64,000 bases of DNA from Haliea alexandrii (GTDB lineage Bacteria > Pseudomonadota > Gammaproteobacteria > Pseudomonadales > Halieaceae): NCBI RefSeq assembly GCF_003719295.1, contig NZ_RFLW01000002.1, positions 610,763 through 674,762 of the forward strand. The letters run 5' to 3'. The notes under the pieces were generated by a model. It was given only the letters and a program-made list of their open reading frames with translations. It did no database searches and was not told the DNA's origin. This document shows, piece after piece, positions 13,501 to 21,397 of this stretch; positions within the stretch are counted from its first letter, which is position 1, and each line of letters opens with the position of its first letter. The position numbers were made by a program, and so were the translations under genes.

Positions 13501-13744
13501 CAACTTTCGTATCGGGAACAGCCAACATCGAGGTTGTCAGCGGATAGGTCACCTGATCTTCCACAACCTGCGGCGACTGCCCCGGGTACTTCGTAAAGAT
13601 GATGACCTGGACATCCGACAAATCGGGAATCGCGTCCAGCGGAACGTTCTTATAAGAGAAAATGCCGACCACGCCGATAATGAAGGTCGCCACCAGAACC
13701 ATAAATCGATCACGCAGGGACGCATTGATGATCGCCTTAATCAT
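10550..13744 (-). CDS. cusA: CusA-like Cu/Ag RND efflux pump
   Basis: Inner-membrane HME-RND transporter, 1064 residues from the chosen ATG at 13744, which has GGAGGAA upstream and gives the family start MIKAIINASLRDRFM; a longer frame to 13780 is less likely. The TM4 signature is AITIGTMVDGAIVMVEN near residue 400, the monovalent-metal (Cu/Ag) type, distinct from the CzcA copy. The periplasmic porter and TM7-12 halves are complete. Its start overlaps the cusB stop by 8 bases. It should expel Cu(I)/Ag(I) with CusB and CusC. Confidence 0.93.
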   Translation of the reverse strand: MIKAIINASLRDRFMVLVATFIIGVVGIFSYKNVPLDAIPDLSDVQVIIFTKYPGQSPQVVEDQVTYPLTTSMLAVPDTKVVRGYSFFGLSFVYIIFEDGTDMYWARSRVLESINYVSGRLPQGVTPTLGPDATGVGWVYEYALVDRSGKHDLAELRSLQDWYLRYPLQTVDGVSEVASVGGFVKQYQVEVDPNALLRYNIPLGKVTMAIKMSNKDVGGRLVEMAETEYMVRGLGYIQSIDDLNSIPVSVDDNGTPIRLRDVANVQIGPELRRGLVDLNGEGEVAGGVVIMRFGENALATIQAVRAKLEELKAGLPEGVEIVPVYDRGDLIERAVDSLNTSLAQELVIVSIVVILFLLHARSAFVVIITLPLGVLMAFIVMRVQGLNANIMSLGGIAITIGTMVDGAIVMVENAHSRLAMARDAKGSDLPIEERWKTIGESCQEVGPALFFSLLVITVSFLPIFTMQAQEGRLFSPLAFTATYAMAASAILAITLVPVMMGYFLRGKIIAEHKNPLNRALHALHRPALKTAMRWRVVTVVCAIALLGATYYPYSKLGSEFMPPLDEGDILYMPTTFPGISITKAKELLQQTDKILATFPEVHHVFGKVGRAETATDSAPLAMIETTVRLKPKEEWPDPGKTTKELMSEMDAAIQFPGLANAWTMPIKTRIDMLSTGIKTPIGIKVSGPDLNVLQEVSQDIEQAMKTLPETTSAFGDRAVGGYYLDFDINRESAARYGLTVGAVQDVIQSAIGGMNITETVEGLERYPVNLRYPRELRDDLETLKRVIIPTPTGAQIPLALVAEINYTRGPPVIKSEDARPNAWIYVDISTSDIGGFVTKAKEVVNQQVDIPAGYTLTWSGQFEYMERAAKRLSIVAPATLFIIFLLLYFNFRNVIEPVVVMISIPFGLIGGIWLIYFNDYNVSVAVAVGFIALAGMAAEIGVLVLSFIDTEIAERRSESARRLTLEEIRDSVLNATSKRVRPVAMTAISTMAGLIPIMLSSGTGSDVTHRIAAPMLGGMLTVMILNLLVLPVIYSFVLQFQEKRRVVADSSEVQAADGPAGSVS

Positions 13745-15293
13745 GAACCGTTCCTCCGTGAGCGTCTTCGCCCATCTCATGGTCTGGTTCCTCGCTTATC
13801 TCATGCCCCGTATCGCTACGAGCACCGCCCTGCCCCTCAGACATTTCAGAATCGTTTCCATCCATGTTCTCGCGATCACCTGAGTGCGCGGAGTGATCAG
13901 TCTCAGTTTGAAGATCTTCGCCTTTAAGTGCGTCCATCATTTTGGCGGTGGCCTCGCGCAGATTTGATTCGGAGTCAACCAGGAACTGCGCCGATGTCAC
14001 CACCTCTTCTCCATCAGCAACACCGTCTAGTACCTCGACGCGACCGCCTGATTCCACGCCTAGCCTCACAGTTCTGGGCTCAAACTTTCCGGGCTCCCTG
14101 ACGACAAATATCTGCGGGTTGCCTCCAGAGCGCACGACTGCCTCTGATGGCACGACAATGGAGTTGGTGCGCGTGTCGGACAGTATCTTTACCTTGGAGA
14201 ACATATCGGGCCGGAGCAGGAGGTCAGGATTGTCGAACACCAGTCTCACTTTGGTGGTCCGGGTCTTTGCCTCCGAATAGGGGTAGATGTAAGCCACTTC
14301 ACCTGTAAAGGTCTTACCGGGTACAGATGTGAGCGTCATTTCCACCTCGTCGCCGACATTTATCCAAGGAATCTCGTTTTCATAGATGTCAGCCAGTACC
14401 CATACTTCTCTCAGGTCGGCCAGCATGTAGAGCTCTTGCTGGGGCGTTACATGCTGTCCTTGACGAACCCCAATTCGCAGCACCGTGCCATCCACAGGCG
14501 AGTGAATGTGAATGCTCTTCTTGATCTCCCGACTTTTCTCTAACTCCTCTATCTGGTGTTCGGGTACATCCAAAAACTGCAACCGTTCACGCGAACTCCT
14601 CACCAAGTTCTTGGCACCCTCGCGAATTTCTTCAAAGGGGCTCTCTCCCAGCGCAGCCAGATTGTTCAGTGCCAGTAGGTATTCCTGCTGGGTGGAAACC
14701 AACTGCGGGGAGTAGATGCTCAGGAGTATGTCGTCGGATGCGACAGCTTCACCAGTCTTGTCAACGTACAGCTCCTCTATCCAGCCCTGTACTTTTGGAT
14801 GAAGCCGCGCCATGCGTTCCTCATTTAAGTCAACGCGACCAACGGTTCTTATAGTCCGGCTTATGGATTCAGATTTCGCTATCGCGGTGCGAACTCCGAT
14901 ATTCTGAACGACCACAGGATCGATCTTTACTGTGCCGACGACATCGCTACTCTCGCCTTCGGCGTACACCGGTACATAGTCCATACCCATGGAATCCTTC
15001 ATGGGGGTAGGCGAAGTGACCGACGGGTTCATCGGGTTTCGGTAGTACAAAATATCGCGGTCGCGAGACCTACTCCCCTCCTCCGCGTATACGGGGATAT
15101 AGTCCATCCCCATCGAGTCCTGCGCCGGGACGGGCGAGGTGACGCTTGGGTTCATTGGATTACGGTAGTAAAGCGGCTCGGGGCCGCCCTCCTCAGCGAC
15201 TGTTTCGCCTGTGATGTCCTGAGATAACCAGTAGCCGCCGGCCAATCCGAGGCCAAGCATGATGACCGCTGTTGCAATTGTCGCTTTACTCAT
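13737..15293 (-). CDS. cusB: CusB-like adaptor with two tandem heavy-metal-binding domains
   Basis: Periplasmic membrane fusion protein of 518 residues. An N-terminal anchor (ATAVIMLGLGLAGGYWLS) is followed by two nearly identical HMBD modules at residues 41-71 and 82-112, each with YYRNPMNPSVTSP and DSMGMDYxPVYAE. The lipoyl hairpin and barrel domains follow (GWIEELYVDKTGEAV, SPVDGTVLRIGVRQGQ). The C-terminal 60 residues are rich in His, Met, Asp and Glu (HSAHSGDREN, HEISEEPDHEMGED), suggesting an added metal-binding tail. It overlaps cusC upstream by 8 bases. Confidence 0.93.
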   Translation of the reverse strand: MSKATIATAVIMLGLGLAGGYWLSQDITGETVAEEGGPEPLYYRNPMNPSVTSPVPAQDSMGMDYIPVYAEEGSRSRDRDILYYRNPMNPSVTSPTPMKDSMGMDYVPVYAEGESSDVVGTVKIDPVVVQNIGVRTAIAKSESISRTIRTVGRVDLNEERMARLHPKVQGWIEELYVDKTGEAVASDDILLSIYSPQLVSTQQEYLLALNNLAALGESPFEEIREGAKNLVRSSRERLQFLDVPEHQIEELEKSREIKKSIHIHSPVDGTVLRIGVRQGQHVTPQQELYMLADLREVWVLADIYENEIPWINVGDEVEMTLTSVPGKTFTGEVAYIYPYSEAKTRTTKVRLVFDNPDLLLRPDMFSKVKILSDTRTNSIVVPSEAVVRSGGNPQIFVVREPGKFEPRTVRLGVESGGRVEVLDGVADGEEVVTSAQFLVDSESNLREATAKMMDALKGEDLQTETDHSAHSGDRENMDGNDSEMSEGQGGARSDTGHEISEEPDHEMGEDAHGGTVHD

Positions 15294-16653
15294 AGATGGA
15301 CACCCTTCCTACTGCGGCCTCCAGACGCGATAACGCCTGATTGGCTTCACTGAACGACTTCCAGTACAGAAGCTCATAGTTAAACAAAGTCATTTGACTG
15401 CGAACCAAGTTGAGAAAGTCAACTTCGCTCACCTGATAGGCAGCGAGCATCGATTGCACCGTTTGCTCGGCTTGTGGAATGATGCCTGTGCTGAACAATT
15501 CGTTCTGCTCCCTCGATTTCTGATAGTCGGTGATAGCGGTTGCAATGGCAGATCTCACGGCACTTTTCTCATCAATAAGCGCGTAGCGATTCTTCGCGAC
15601 TTCCGCGGTTTTTTGAGAGATAGCTCCTGACTGCTTGCGGCCTGCATAAAGCGGTATCTTGACTCCAAACATTACCGAGAAGAGATCCGCTCGTGATCCA
15701 CCCATGAAAGGCGGGTTATCACCATCCCGCTCTCCATACATGACACCGAGCTTGAAATCCGGAAACCTGTCTTTCTTGGCTAGCTCGAGCCGCGCTAGAG
15801 CCGCTTGCATCTGAGTCTCCTTCTCTTTTAAGGTCGGCCTGGATTCGTTCGCGATCGCAAAGAGCTCGGTTTCGCTGAGGATGCCCGGCATCGAGCTGAT
15901 ATCAACGTCAGCGAGCGCCGCAGGAGAGCTGGCCGGTCTATCCATGAGCGTATTAAGCTGTATCGACTGGTGTTTTCTCAAAGCCACCAGACTTATGCCC
16001 TGCTCAATCAGCTTGGAAAGTTCCAGCTGCGCGAGCAAAATATCCTGCTGTAGTCCCCTGCCCGTTTCATATTTGGTTTCGGCCACTGCAATAAACTGAC
16101 GCAGTAGCTCCTTGTTTTTCTCCAGCGTCTCCAACGCCCGATCGAGGTAGTGTATCTGCCACCAGGTTGTCTTGACGGAGTTCGCTAGCCTTACTCTCAT
16201 TTCGTCTACAGAGTAGCCAGCGGCGATCGCATCAAACGTCGCAGCTTCTTCTTTGAGATCCAGTTTCCCGGGGAAGGGGAACTCTTGGCTAAACCCGAAC
16301 TGCAGTTGCGTCATCCCCTCCTGATCGCGATCAAAACTGTCCGTTGGGAAATTCATCGCGTTGATGTTGAGCATGGGGTCCGGCAAGCTACCGACCTGCC
16401 TAGGCACTTCCCGCAGCGCCTCGTAGCGATGTTGCATTGCTGCAAGGCCAGGATTGTCTTCAAGCGCTAGCAACACCGCTGCCCGCGCCGTCAGAACTGG
16501 GTCCGTAGCGCCGCCCTCCGAAGCATTTGCGTTTATCGGTAGAATCGTCATTAGGCACAACATCAGCAATCGCAATACCGCTCGACCTCGAGAAGTGCGA
16601 ACCCGATTGCGGCTGCAGAATCTAGCGAGATTGTTGGATAAATAGCAGGCCAT
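15286..16653 (-). CDS. cusC: CusC-like outer membrane efflux protein (TolC family)
   Basis: Outer-membrane channel partner of CusBA. From the ATG at 16653, preceded by AAGGA, it has 455 residues; the frame extends to a GTG at 16701 without a good ribosome site. The signal is unusually long, with an Arg-rich stretch then LRLLMLCLMTILP and likely cleavage near NANA-SEGG. Two OEP repeats follow, with LPDPMLNINAMNFPTDSF, FSQEFPFPGKLDLKEE and FGVKIPLYAGRKQSGA. First intact gene of the minus-strand cus operon; a decayed cupredoxin gene lies just upstream. Confidence 0.9.
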   Translation of the reverse strand: MACYLSNNLARFCSRNRVRTSRGRAVLRLLMLCLMTILPINANASEGGATDPVLTARAAVLLALEDNPGLAAMQHRYEALREVPRQVGSLPDPMLNINAMNFPTDSFDRDQEGMTQLQFGFSQEFPFPGKLDLKEEAATFDAIAAGYSVDEMRVRLANSVKTTWWQIHYLDRALETLEKNKELLRQFIAVAETKYETGRGLQQDILLAQLELSKLIEQGISLVALRKHQSIQLNTLMDRPASSPAALADVDISSMPGILSETELFAIANESRPTLKEKETQMQAALARLELAKKDRFPDFKLGVMYGERDGDNPPFMGGSRADLFSVMFGVKIPLYAGRKQSGAISQKTAEVAKNRYALIDEKSAVRSAIATAITDYQKSREQNELFSTGIIPQAEQTVQSMLAAYQVSEVDFLNLVRSQMTLFNYELLYWKSFSEANQALSRLEAAVGRVSIYE

Positions 16654-16764
16654 GCTAATTTTTCCTTTTTTGTTTGGCTTTGTGCGATTCGATCTCATCA
16701 CGCAGTGATGGCGATATTTCTAGACGTAAGCCATTGCTTTGCTTCATTCTCGGCACTCGTCATA

Positions 16765-17084
16765 TCACACCTCCTTCACAGTTAAACCACCCCGATACAT
16801 CCGCATCTGGCACGTAAACACATATTTTCTCAGTGGGAGAGCAGGCACAGCGACTTCAAACACTGCATCCACTATCAGACCCTGGCTAACACTTACATCA
16901 GCGGACACAACTACCGCTGCGCAAGGGGATTCACAAACTCTCAAAATGAGCAGCTTTGGTGACTGACCGGAATTGATGGAGCCGTATCACCGGCCACTTG
17001 AACATCTGTTTCGTCTTTGTACAGACAGAACCCCCATACCATGAGCGCGATCAGCAGGAGTCCAGCTATGTTAATTGCAACCAC
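16765..17084 (-). pseudogene. Decayed membrane-anchored cupredoxin gene
   Basis: A GTG at 17084 with GAGGAG upstream starts VVAINIAGLLLIALMVWGF, an N-terminal anchor typical of small cupredoxin proteins of copper clusters. After a frameshift near 16990-17000 the frame continues SPKLLILRVCESPCAAVVV and ends KYVFTCQMRMYRGGLTVKEV. This is the cupredoxin C-terminus with its Cys...Met copper-ligand loop (family FTCQMGMYRG). The normal protein would be about 120 residues; the frameshift and a TGA in the continuing frame break it. It was probably the first gene of the cus operon. Confidence 0.75.
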
Positions 17085-17571
17085 TCCGGCCGCTCCTCAG
17101 TGCAACCGCTTCGTCCAGTATTTAAATAATCGTTGCAGATATGATGACATCACACCATTTGGTAACGATAAAAACCCGGCACCTATTTGCCGCTCTAATA
17201 TTGTTTAAGGAAGCCACACACGACCCCCATAGTAGAATTTACGGACCAACAGAAAGATTACCCCCACATTACATTGTTGTAATTTTAGCGTCATGCGACT
17301 GACAGGCATTTCCCTCTACCCTACTGATAACTGTTTCATGTTGCTTAGCATGCGATGCATAGCGGAATCTGTAGCTTCCTTGGTTGCGGATCATGACCAA
17401 GCAAATAGCGAGAGCCATTGCGCCCTGCACCGCCATTTTTCTGCACAGAGTTGTCCTGCAGGAGAGTGTAATCAGCAATTACAAGCGACGATATCTCGAG
17501 GCGGACCTTGGCCCGAGCGCTCGGAGAAAGACGACTATCTGGATAATGTGGCATCTAAATTCGAACGCCAC
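17085..17571. other. Intergenic region between cus and copA operons
   Basis: About 490 bases with no convincing gene. It holds the CopR-type palindrome at 17268-17283 (annotated separately), facing the cus operon. Short open frames on both strands (for example plus 17293-17610, which runs through the MerR promoter) show no family features, and I do not call them genes. Confidence 0.6.
17268..17283 (-). promoter_or_regulatory. Putative CopR box upstream of the cus operon
   Basis: The perfect 16-bp palindrome ATTACATTGTTGTAAT has half sites ATTACA and TGTAAT around four bases. It has the same half sites and spacing as the box at 33104-33119 between copR and the multicopper oxidase gene. It lies about 185 bases upstream of the cupredoxin relic that heads the cus operon, so CopRS control of cus is likely. 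Confidence 0.75.
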
Positions 17572-17602
17572 TTGACCTGTGTTCATGACACAGGTTTATC
17601 GT
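17572..17602 (+). promoter_or_regulatory. MerR-type promoter and operator for merR-copA
   Basis: TTGACC (17572-17577) and TATCGT (17597-17602) are separated by 19 bases. A perfect dyad, ACCTGTGT (17575-17582) and ACACAGGT (17588-17595), surrounds five bases. This is the standard arrangement for MerR activators. It faces the MerR gene at 17694 and the P-type ATPase beyond it. Confidence 0.9.
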
Positions 17603-17693
17603 GCCGATAGTTACGGTACAACCTAGGTCTAGAACCCGGTAGCTAAACATAGATCATTGGTGAAAATCATTAGGAGGTCTAGCCAGATCGCTA

Positions 17694-18152
17694 ATGGCGG
17701 GTAAAGAGGATACGAATCAAATGCGAGTCAACCAAATAGCCAACGAGATTGGGGTAACCGCGGATACAGTGCGCTTCTACACGCGCGTTGGTTACCTCAA
17801 CCCTAGCAAGAACCCTACCAATGGATATAAAGAGTATGGCGACAAGGAAAGGCGCCTGCTGCGTTTTATTCTGAGCGCTAGACAACTGGGTTTTTCGGTG
17901 GAGGATATTGGTCAAATCCTGAGTACCGCCGAACGGGGTCGCTCTCCCTGCCCACTGGTCCGGGTGCTAATCCAGCAGCGTTTGATCGAAACTCAAAAAA
18001 GCTTTCAAGACAGCGTGCAACTTCGCGAACGTATGACATCGGCAATTGAAACCTGGAACCAGAAGCCGGACCGAGCACCGACAGGTGAGATGATCTGCCA
18101 CCTGATCGAAGAATTTGACCACACTGCGGCAGCTGTCTACAACGGCGCATAA
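17694..18152 (+). CDS. MerR-family regulator, probably copper-responsive
   Basis: Transcription factor of 152 residues. The winged helix reads MRVNQIANEIGVTADTVRFYTRVGYL, followed by the dimerisation helix. The C-terminus carries metal-ligand candidates: Cys in GRSPCPLV and GEMICHLIEEFDH. It differs from CueR, which ends in a CxxxxxxxC loop, so metal choice is inferred from the copA gene 17 bases downstream. The start may instead be the ATG at 17721; AGGAGG lies 16 bases before 17694, which is long. It should bind the dyad at 17575-17595. Confidence 0.82.
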   Translation: MAGKEDTNQMRVNQIANEIGVTADTVRFYTRVGYLNPSKNPTNGYKEYGDKERRLLRFILSARQLGFSVEDIGQILSTAERGRSPCPLVRVLIQQRLIETQKSFQDSVQLRERMTSAIETWNQKPDRAPTGEMICHLIEEFDHTAAAVYNGA

Positions 18153-18169
18153 ACAATCGGAGAGATCTC

Positions 18170-20476
18170 ATGGATACGCCCAGCTCCTCCTCACAATCAC
18201 AAGCAGTCAGCGATCGCGACAGCCAGCAATTCATCCAAATCGTAGTACCGGGTATGGGCAGCGATCACTGTGCCGGACTGGTTTCCAGCTCCATCAAGCG
18301 TCTCGCCGGCATTACTGACATTTCCACCAACGTTGCCAATCACAAGGTGACGGTTCGCTTTGATCCGGCAACGGCGGATGCAGAAACTATCAAAAAAGCC
18401 ATTGAACGTGCGGGATACGAGGTGGCCGGCGTCAACGAAAACCGAGAGCGGGCGGATACGGAGGCGGATGAAGCCGTCGAGGAACGCTACCTCGACCAGG
18501 CATGGAAGCGCCTGTGGTTCGCCGCCATACCCACCACCCTGATCATGGTACTGATGATGGTACACATGCTATGGATGCCGGTGCCAGGTTATCTGGCCTG
18601 GGTGGCCCTGCTCGGCTTTCCCGTGGTGTTCCTCCGGGGTGGTTGGGCCACCCACCGCTCGTCCTGGCGCTCCCTCACCAACCGTACCGCCAACATGGAT
18701 GTACTCATCTCCATGGGCAGCCTGCCCCCCTACCTGATTGGGCTGGTGGGCTTTGTCTACCCCATGACCTCTTTTATTGAGATGGCCGCCACCATCATGA
18801 CTTTTCACATGCTCGGCCGCTACCTGGAAACCCGGGCCAAGGGGCGGGCCTCCCAAGCGATCAAGAAGCTGCTCAAACTGGGCGCCAAAACAGCAGCTGT
18901 ACTGCGAGATGGACAAGAAATTGAAGTGCCGGTGGCGGAACTCCAGGTGGGAGACATTATGGTGGTCCGCCCCGGCGCCAAAGTGCCCACCGACGGCGAG
19001 ATCGTCGAGGGCAACAGCCACCTGGATGAATCCATCGCCACCGGCGAGTCCGTGCCGGTGGAGAAAGGGCCCGGCGACGGGGTGATTGGTGCCACAATCA
19101 ATAAGGAAGGCATGCTCCAGGTTCGCGCCACACGGGTGGGCGCCGATACTTTCCTGTCACAGGTCGTTCGGCTGGTGGAACAGGCGCAGGGTTCCAGGGT
19201 GCCGATCCAGGAATTCGCCGACAAGGTGACCGCAAAATTCGTCCCGGCAGTTATTGTCATCAGTTTGGCGAGCTTGGTGGTCTGGCTGCTGTTCGCCGAG
19301 CCGCTGCGGCCGATTCTTTACTGGGGTGCCGAATTCCTGCCTTGGGTCAATCCGGAACTTTCACCCTTAATGTTGGGGGTTTTAGCGGCCATTTCCGTCT
19401 TGGTCATCGCCTGCCCCTGTGCTCTGGGACTGGCCACTCCCACCGCCATTATGGTGGGCTCGGGCCTGGGCGCCGAATCCGGTGTACTGATCCGTTCCGG
19501 CGAAGCCATTCAGTCCCTCAAGGATATCAAGGCCGTGGTCCTCGACAAGACCGGTACGATCACCAAAGGCGAGCCCGCCCTGACCGACGTGATTGCCACC
19601 ACCGACTTCGATGCGAGCGACGTGCTTCGATTCGCGGCTTCGGTGGAAGCGGGTTCCGAGCACCCCCTGGGGCAAGCCATCGTAGCCGGTGGCCGCGAGA
19701 AAGGCCTAGATGTTCCGACCGTCGCCGACTTCCGCGCCATTACCGCCCGCGGAGTGGAGGGCCGGGTGGACGACCAACATATTCGCGTCGGTAGCCGCCG
19801 GCTTCTCAATGAAGCAAACATAGAACTGGGCAACCTAGAAGAGGCGCTGGTCCGACTGGAAAATGAGGGCAAGACCGCCATGCTGGTGGCCGCTGGAGAT
19901 CGCGCCGCTGGCATTGTCGCCGTGGCCGACACCATCAAGGAGGACTCGAAAGCCGCCATTGCCGCGCTTCATGAGCTGGAGATTCACACCGTCATGATAA
20001 CCGGCGACAACGAGCGTACTGCCCGCCATGTGGCGAACCAGGTGGGCATCGACGAGGTGCTGGCGGGCGTCCTGCCGGAAGGCAAGGTGGACGCCATTAG
20101 AAAACTGCAGGCCAAGTATGGTCAGCAGGTGGCTATGGTGGGCGACGGCATCAACGACGCCCCGGCACTGAAACAGGCCAATGTGGGCATTGCCATCGGC
20201 GCTGGTGCCGATGTCGCCATCGAGGCGGCGGATGTCACTCTGGTAAAGGGCGAACTGTCCAAGGTGGTGGAAGCTATTCGCCTGTCACGGGCCACCTTCC
20301 GCAAGATCGTGGAAAACCTGTTCTGGGCCTGGTTCTACAACCTGGCGGCCATTCCCATTGCGGCGGTGGGCCTGCTTCATCCCATGATCGGGGTGATCGC
20401 CATGACCAGCAGCTCCCTGTCGGTGATCGGCAACTCCCTACGCCTCAAGCGGGTGAAACTGAATGCGGACAAATAA
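18170..20476 (+). CDS. copA: CopA-type Cu(I)-exporting P1B ATPase
   Basis: Inner-membrane ATPase of 768 residues. Domains in order: one heavy-metal-associated domain (residues 20-85) whose site reads GMGSDHCAG rather than GMTCxxC; two extra TM helices; actuator loop with TGES; TM6 IACPCALG (CPC at 415-417); phosphorylation site DKTGT (Asp459); SEHPLG; GDGINDAP; TM7 FYNLAAIP; TM8 MTSSSLSVIGNSLRLKR. The CPC, YN and MxxSS set is that of Cu(I) ATPases. It is co-transcribed with the upstream MerR regulator and probably with the small DUF2933 protein downstream. Confidence 0.95.
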   Translation: MDTPSSSSQSQAVSDRDSQQFIQIVVPGMGSDHCAGLVSSSIKRLAGITDISTNVANHKVTVRFDPATADAETIKKAIERAGYEVAGVNENRERADTEADEAVEERYLDQAWKRLWFAAIPTTLIMVLMMVHMLWMPVPGYLAWVALLGFPVVFLRGGWATHRSSWRSLTNRTANMDVLISMGSLPPYLIGLVGFVYPMTSFIEMAATIMTFHMLGRYLETRAKGRASQAIKKLLKLGAKTAAVLRDGQEIEVPVAELQVGDIMVVRPGAKVPTDGEIVEGNSHLDESIATGESVPVEKGPGDGVIGATINKEGMLQVRATRVGADTFLSQVVRLVEQAQGSRVPIQEFADKVTAKFVPAVIVISLASLVVWLLFAEPLRPILYWGAEFLPWVNPELSPLMLGVLAAISVLVIACPCALGLATPTAIMVGSGLGAESGVLIRSGEAIQSLKDIKAVVLDKTGTITKGEPALTDVIATTDFDASDVLRFAASVEAGSEHPLGQAIVAGGREKGLDVPTVADFRAITARGVEGRVDDQHIRVGSRRLLNEANIELGNLEEALVRLENEGKTAMLVAAGDRAAGIVAVADTIKEDSKAAIAALHELEIHTVMITGDNERTARHVANQVGIDEVLAGVLPEGKVDAIRKLQAKYGQQVAMVGDGINDAPALKQANVGIAIGAGADVAIEAADVTLVKGELSKVVEAIRLSRATFRKIVENLFWAWFYNLAAIPIAAVGLLHPMIGVIAMTSSSLSVIGNSLRLKRVKLNADK

Positions 20477-20525
20477 CCCGATTCCGAATTAACAGCGCTG
20501 CCTGAGGCGGCGAAGGAGAAACTCA

Positions 20526-20807
20526 ATGGCAAGCAAACCCGGATACTGGACCAGCCTTCACGGCTTGGCAACACTCACACTGATTGGCGCCGCATTCTAC
20601 TTTCTCCTTGTGGAGCACGGCGCCCACGTTCTTCCGTATCTCCCCTTTCTGATTATCCTGCTGTGCCCACTGATGCATATCTTTATGCACAAGGGCCGCG
20701 GCGGGCACGCTGACGGAGAGCACGCTCACGGCCAACATCCGGATGCGGACGAGGCCTATCGTCGGGGCCTGGAAGAAGGCCGAAAAGAGGCTGCAAAACG
20801 ACGATAG
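20526..20807 (+). CDS. DUF2933 small membrane protein
   Basis: A 93-residue protein with two TM segments (LTLIGAAFYFLLVEHGAHV, YLPFLIILLCPLMHIFMH) and a His-rich tail (GGHADGEHAHGQHPD). The HGAHVLPYLPF...CPLMHIFMH pattern is that of DUF2933 proteins, which recur beside copper-resistance genes. Conserved Cys, Met and His could bind metal near the membrane. AAGGAG lies before the ATG. It sits 49 bases after copA and is likely in the same operon. Exact function unknown. Confidence 0.85.
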   Translation: MASKPGYWTSLHGLATLTLIGAAFYFLLVEHGAHVLPYLPFLIILLCPLMHIFMHKGRGGHADGEHAHGQHPDADEAYRRGLEEGRKEAAKRR

Positions 20808-20882
20808 ACATTGTTTAAAACCGGTGAGCTCAATCCTCACCAATCGGAGTCGACTTTTCGACACATCCACCAGGAGAACACC

Positions 20883-21323
20883 ATGAAAAAATTATGTAAA
20901 GCAATCGCCCTCACTGCAATTTTTGCAACTCCCGCCTTCGCCCAGGATGGTCATCAACACGGTGACGAAATGATGGACAGAACCATGGGAATGCACGATC
21001 AAGAGATGGCATCGATGCATGAGCACATGCAGGAAATGCATGCGTTGATGGAAGAGATAAAAGCCGAGCAGGATCCGGAGATGCGCCAGCAGTTATTGGA
21101 GGAGCACATGGATGTCATGCAATCCGGCATGCATATGATGAGCAGTAGTATGGCTACGTTGCACCAGCCCGGCAACAAGGGCCAAGACATGGCACCCATG
21201 AACATGGAAAAGTGCATGAGCATGATGAGCGAAGACAAGAACATGATGCAGGCAATGATGGATCAGATGAAGGAGCATCAGACGCAAGAGAAAAAGCTCC
21301 GCAAACATATTCACAAGAAATAG
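20883..21323 (+). CDS. Met/His-rich periplasmic protein, putative copper binder
   Basis: A 146-residue secreted protein. The signal peptide MKKLCKAIALTAIFATPAFA is cleaved before QDG, and a strong AGGAG precedes the ATG at 20883 (an upstream in-frame extension to 20811 is unlikely). The mature part is extraordinarily rich in Met and His in helical patterns (DEMMDRTMGMHDQEMASMHE, MQSGMHMMSSSMATLH, MNMEKCMSMMSEDKNMM), with one Cys. Such composition suits Cu(I)/Ag(I) binding in the periplasm. I recognise no named family. Its place after copA and the DUF2933 gene supports a copper role. Confidence 0.75.
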   Translation: MKKLCKAIALTAIFATPAFAQDGHQHGDEMMDRTMGMHDQEMASMHEHMQEMHALMEEIKAEQDPEMRQQLLEEHMDVMQSGMHMMSSSMATLHQPGNKGQDMAPMNMEKCMSMMSEDKNMMQAMMDQMKEHQTQEKKLRKHIHKK

Positions 21324-21397
21324 CTGATCCGACCGAAAGCGTGCATTCTCCGCGCTGACGCTGAATATGCACCCGCACAAAAAAAGGAGCCTCGTGA

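Noticed and set aside
17293-17610. 105-residue plus-strand open frame
   Set aside because: It runs through the MerR promoter and has no family features or ribosome site.
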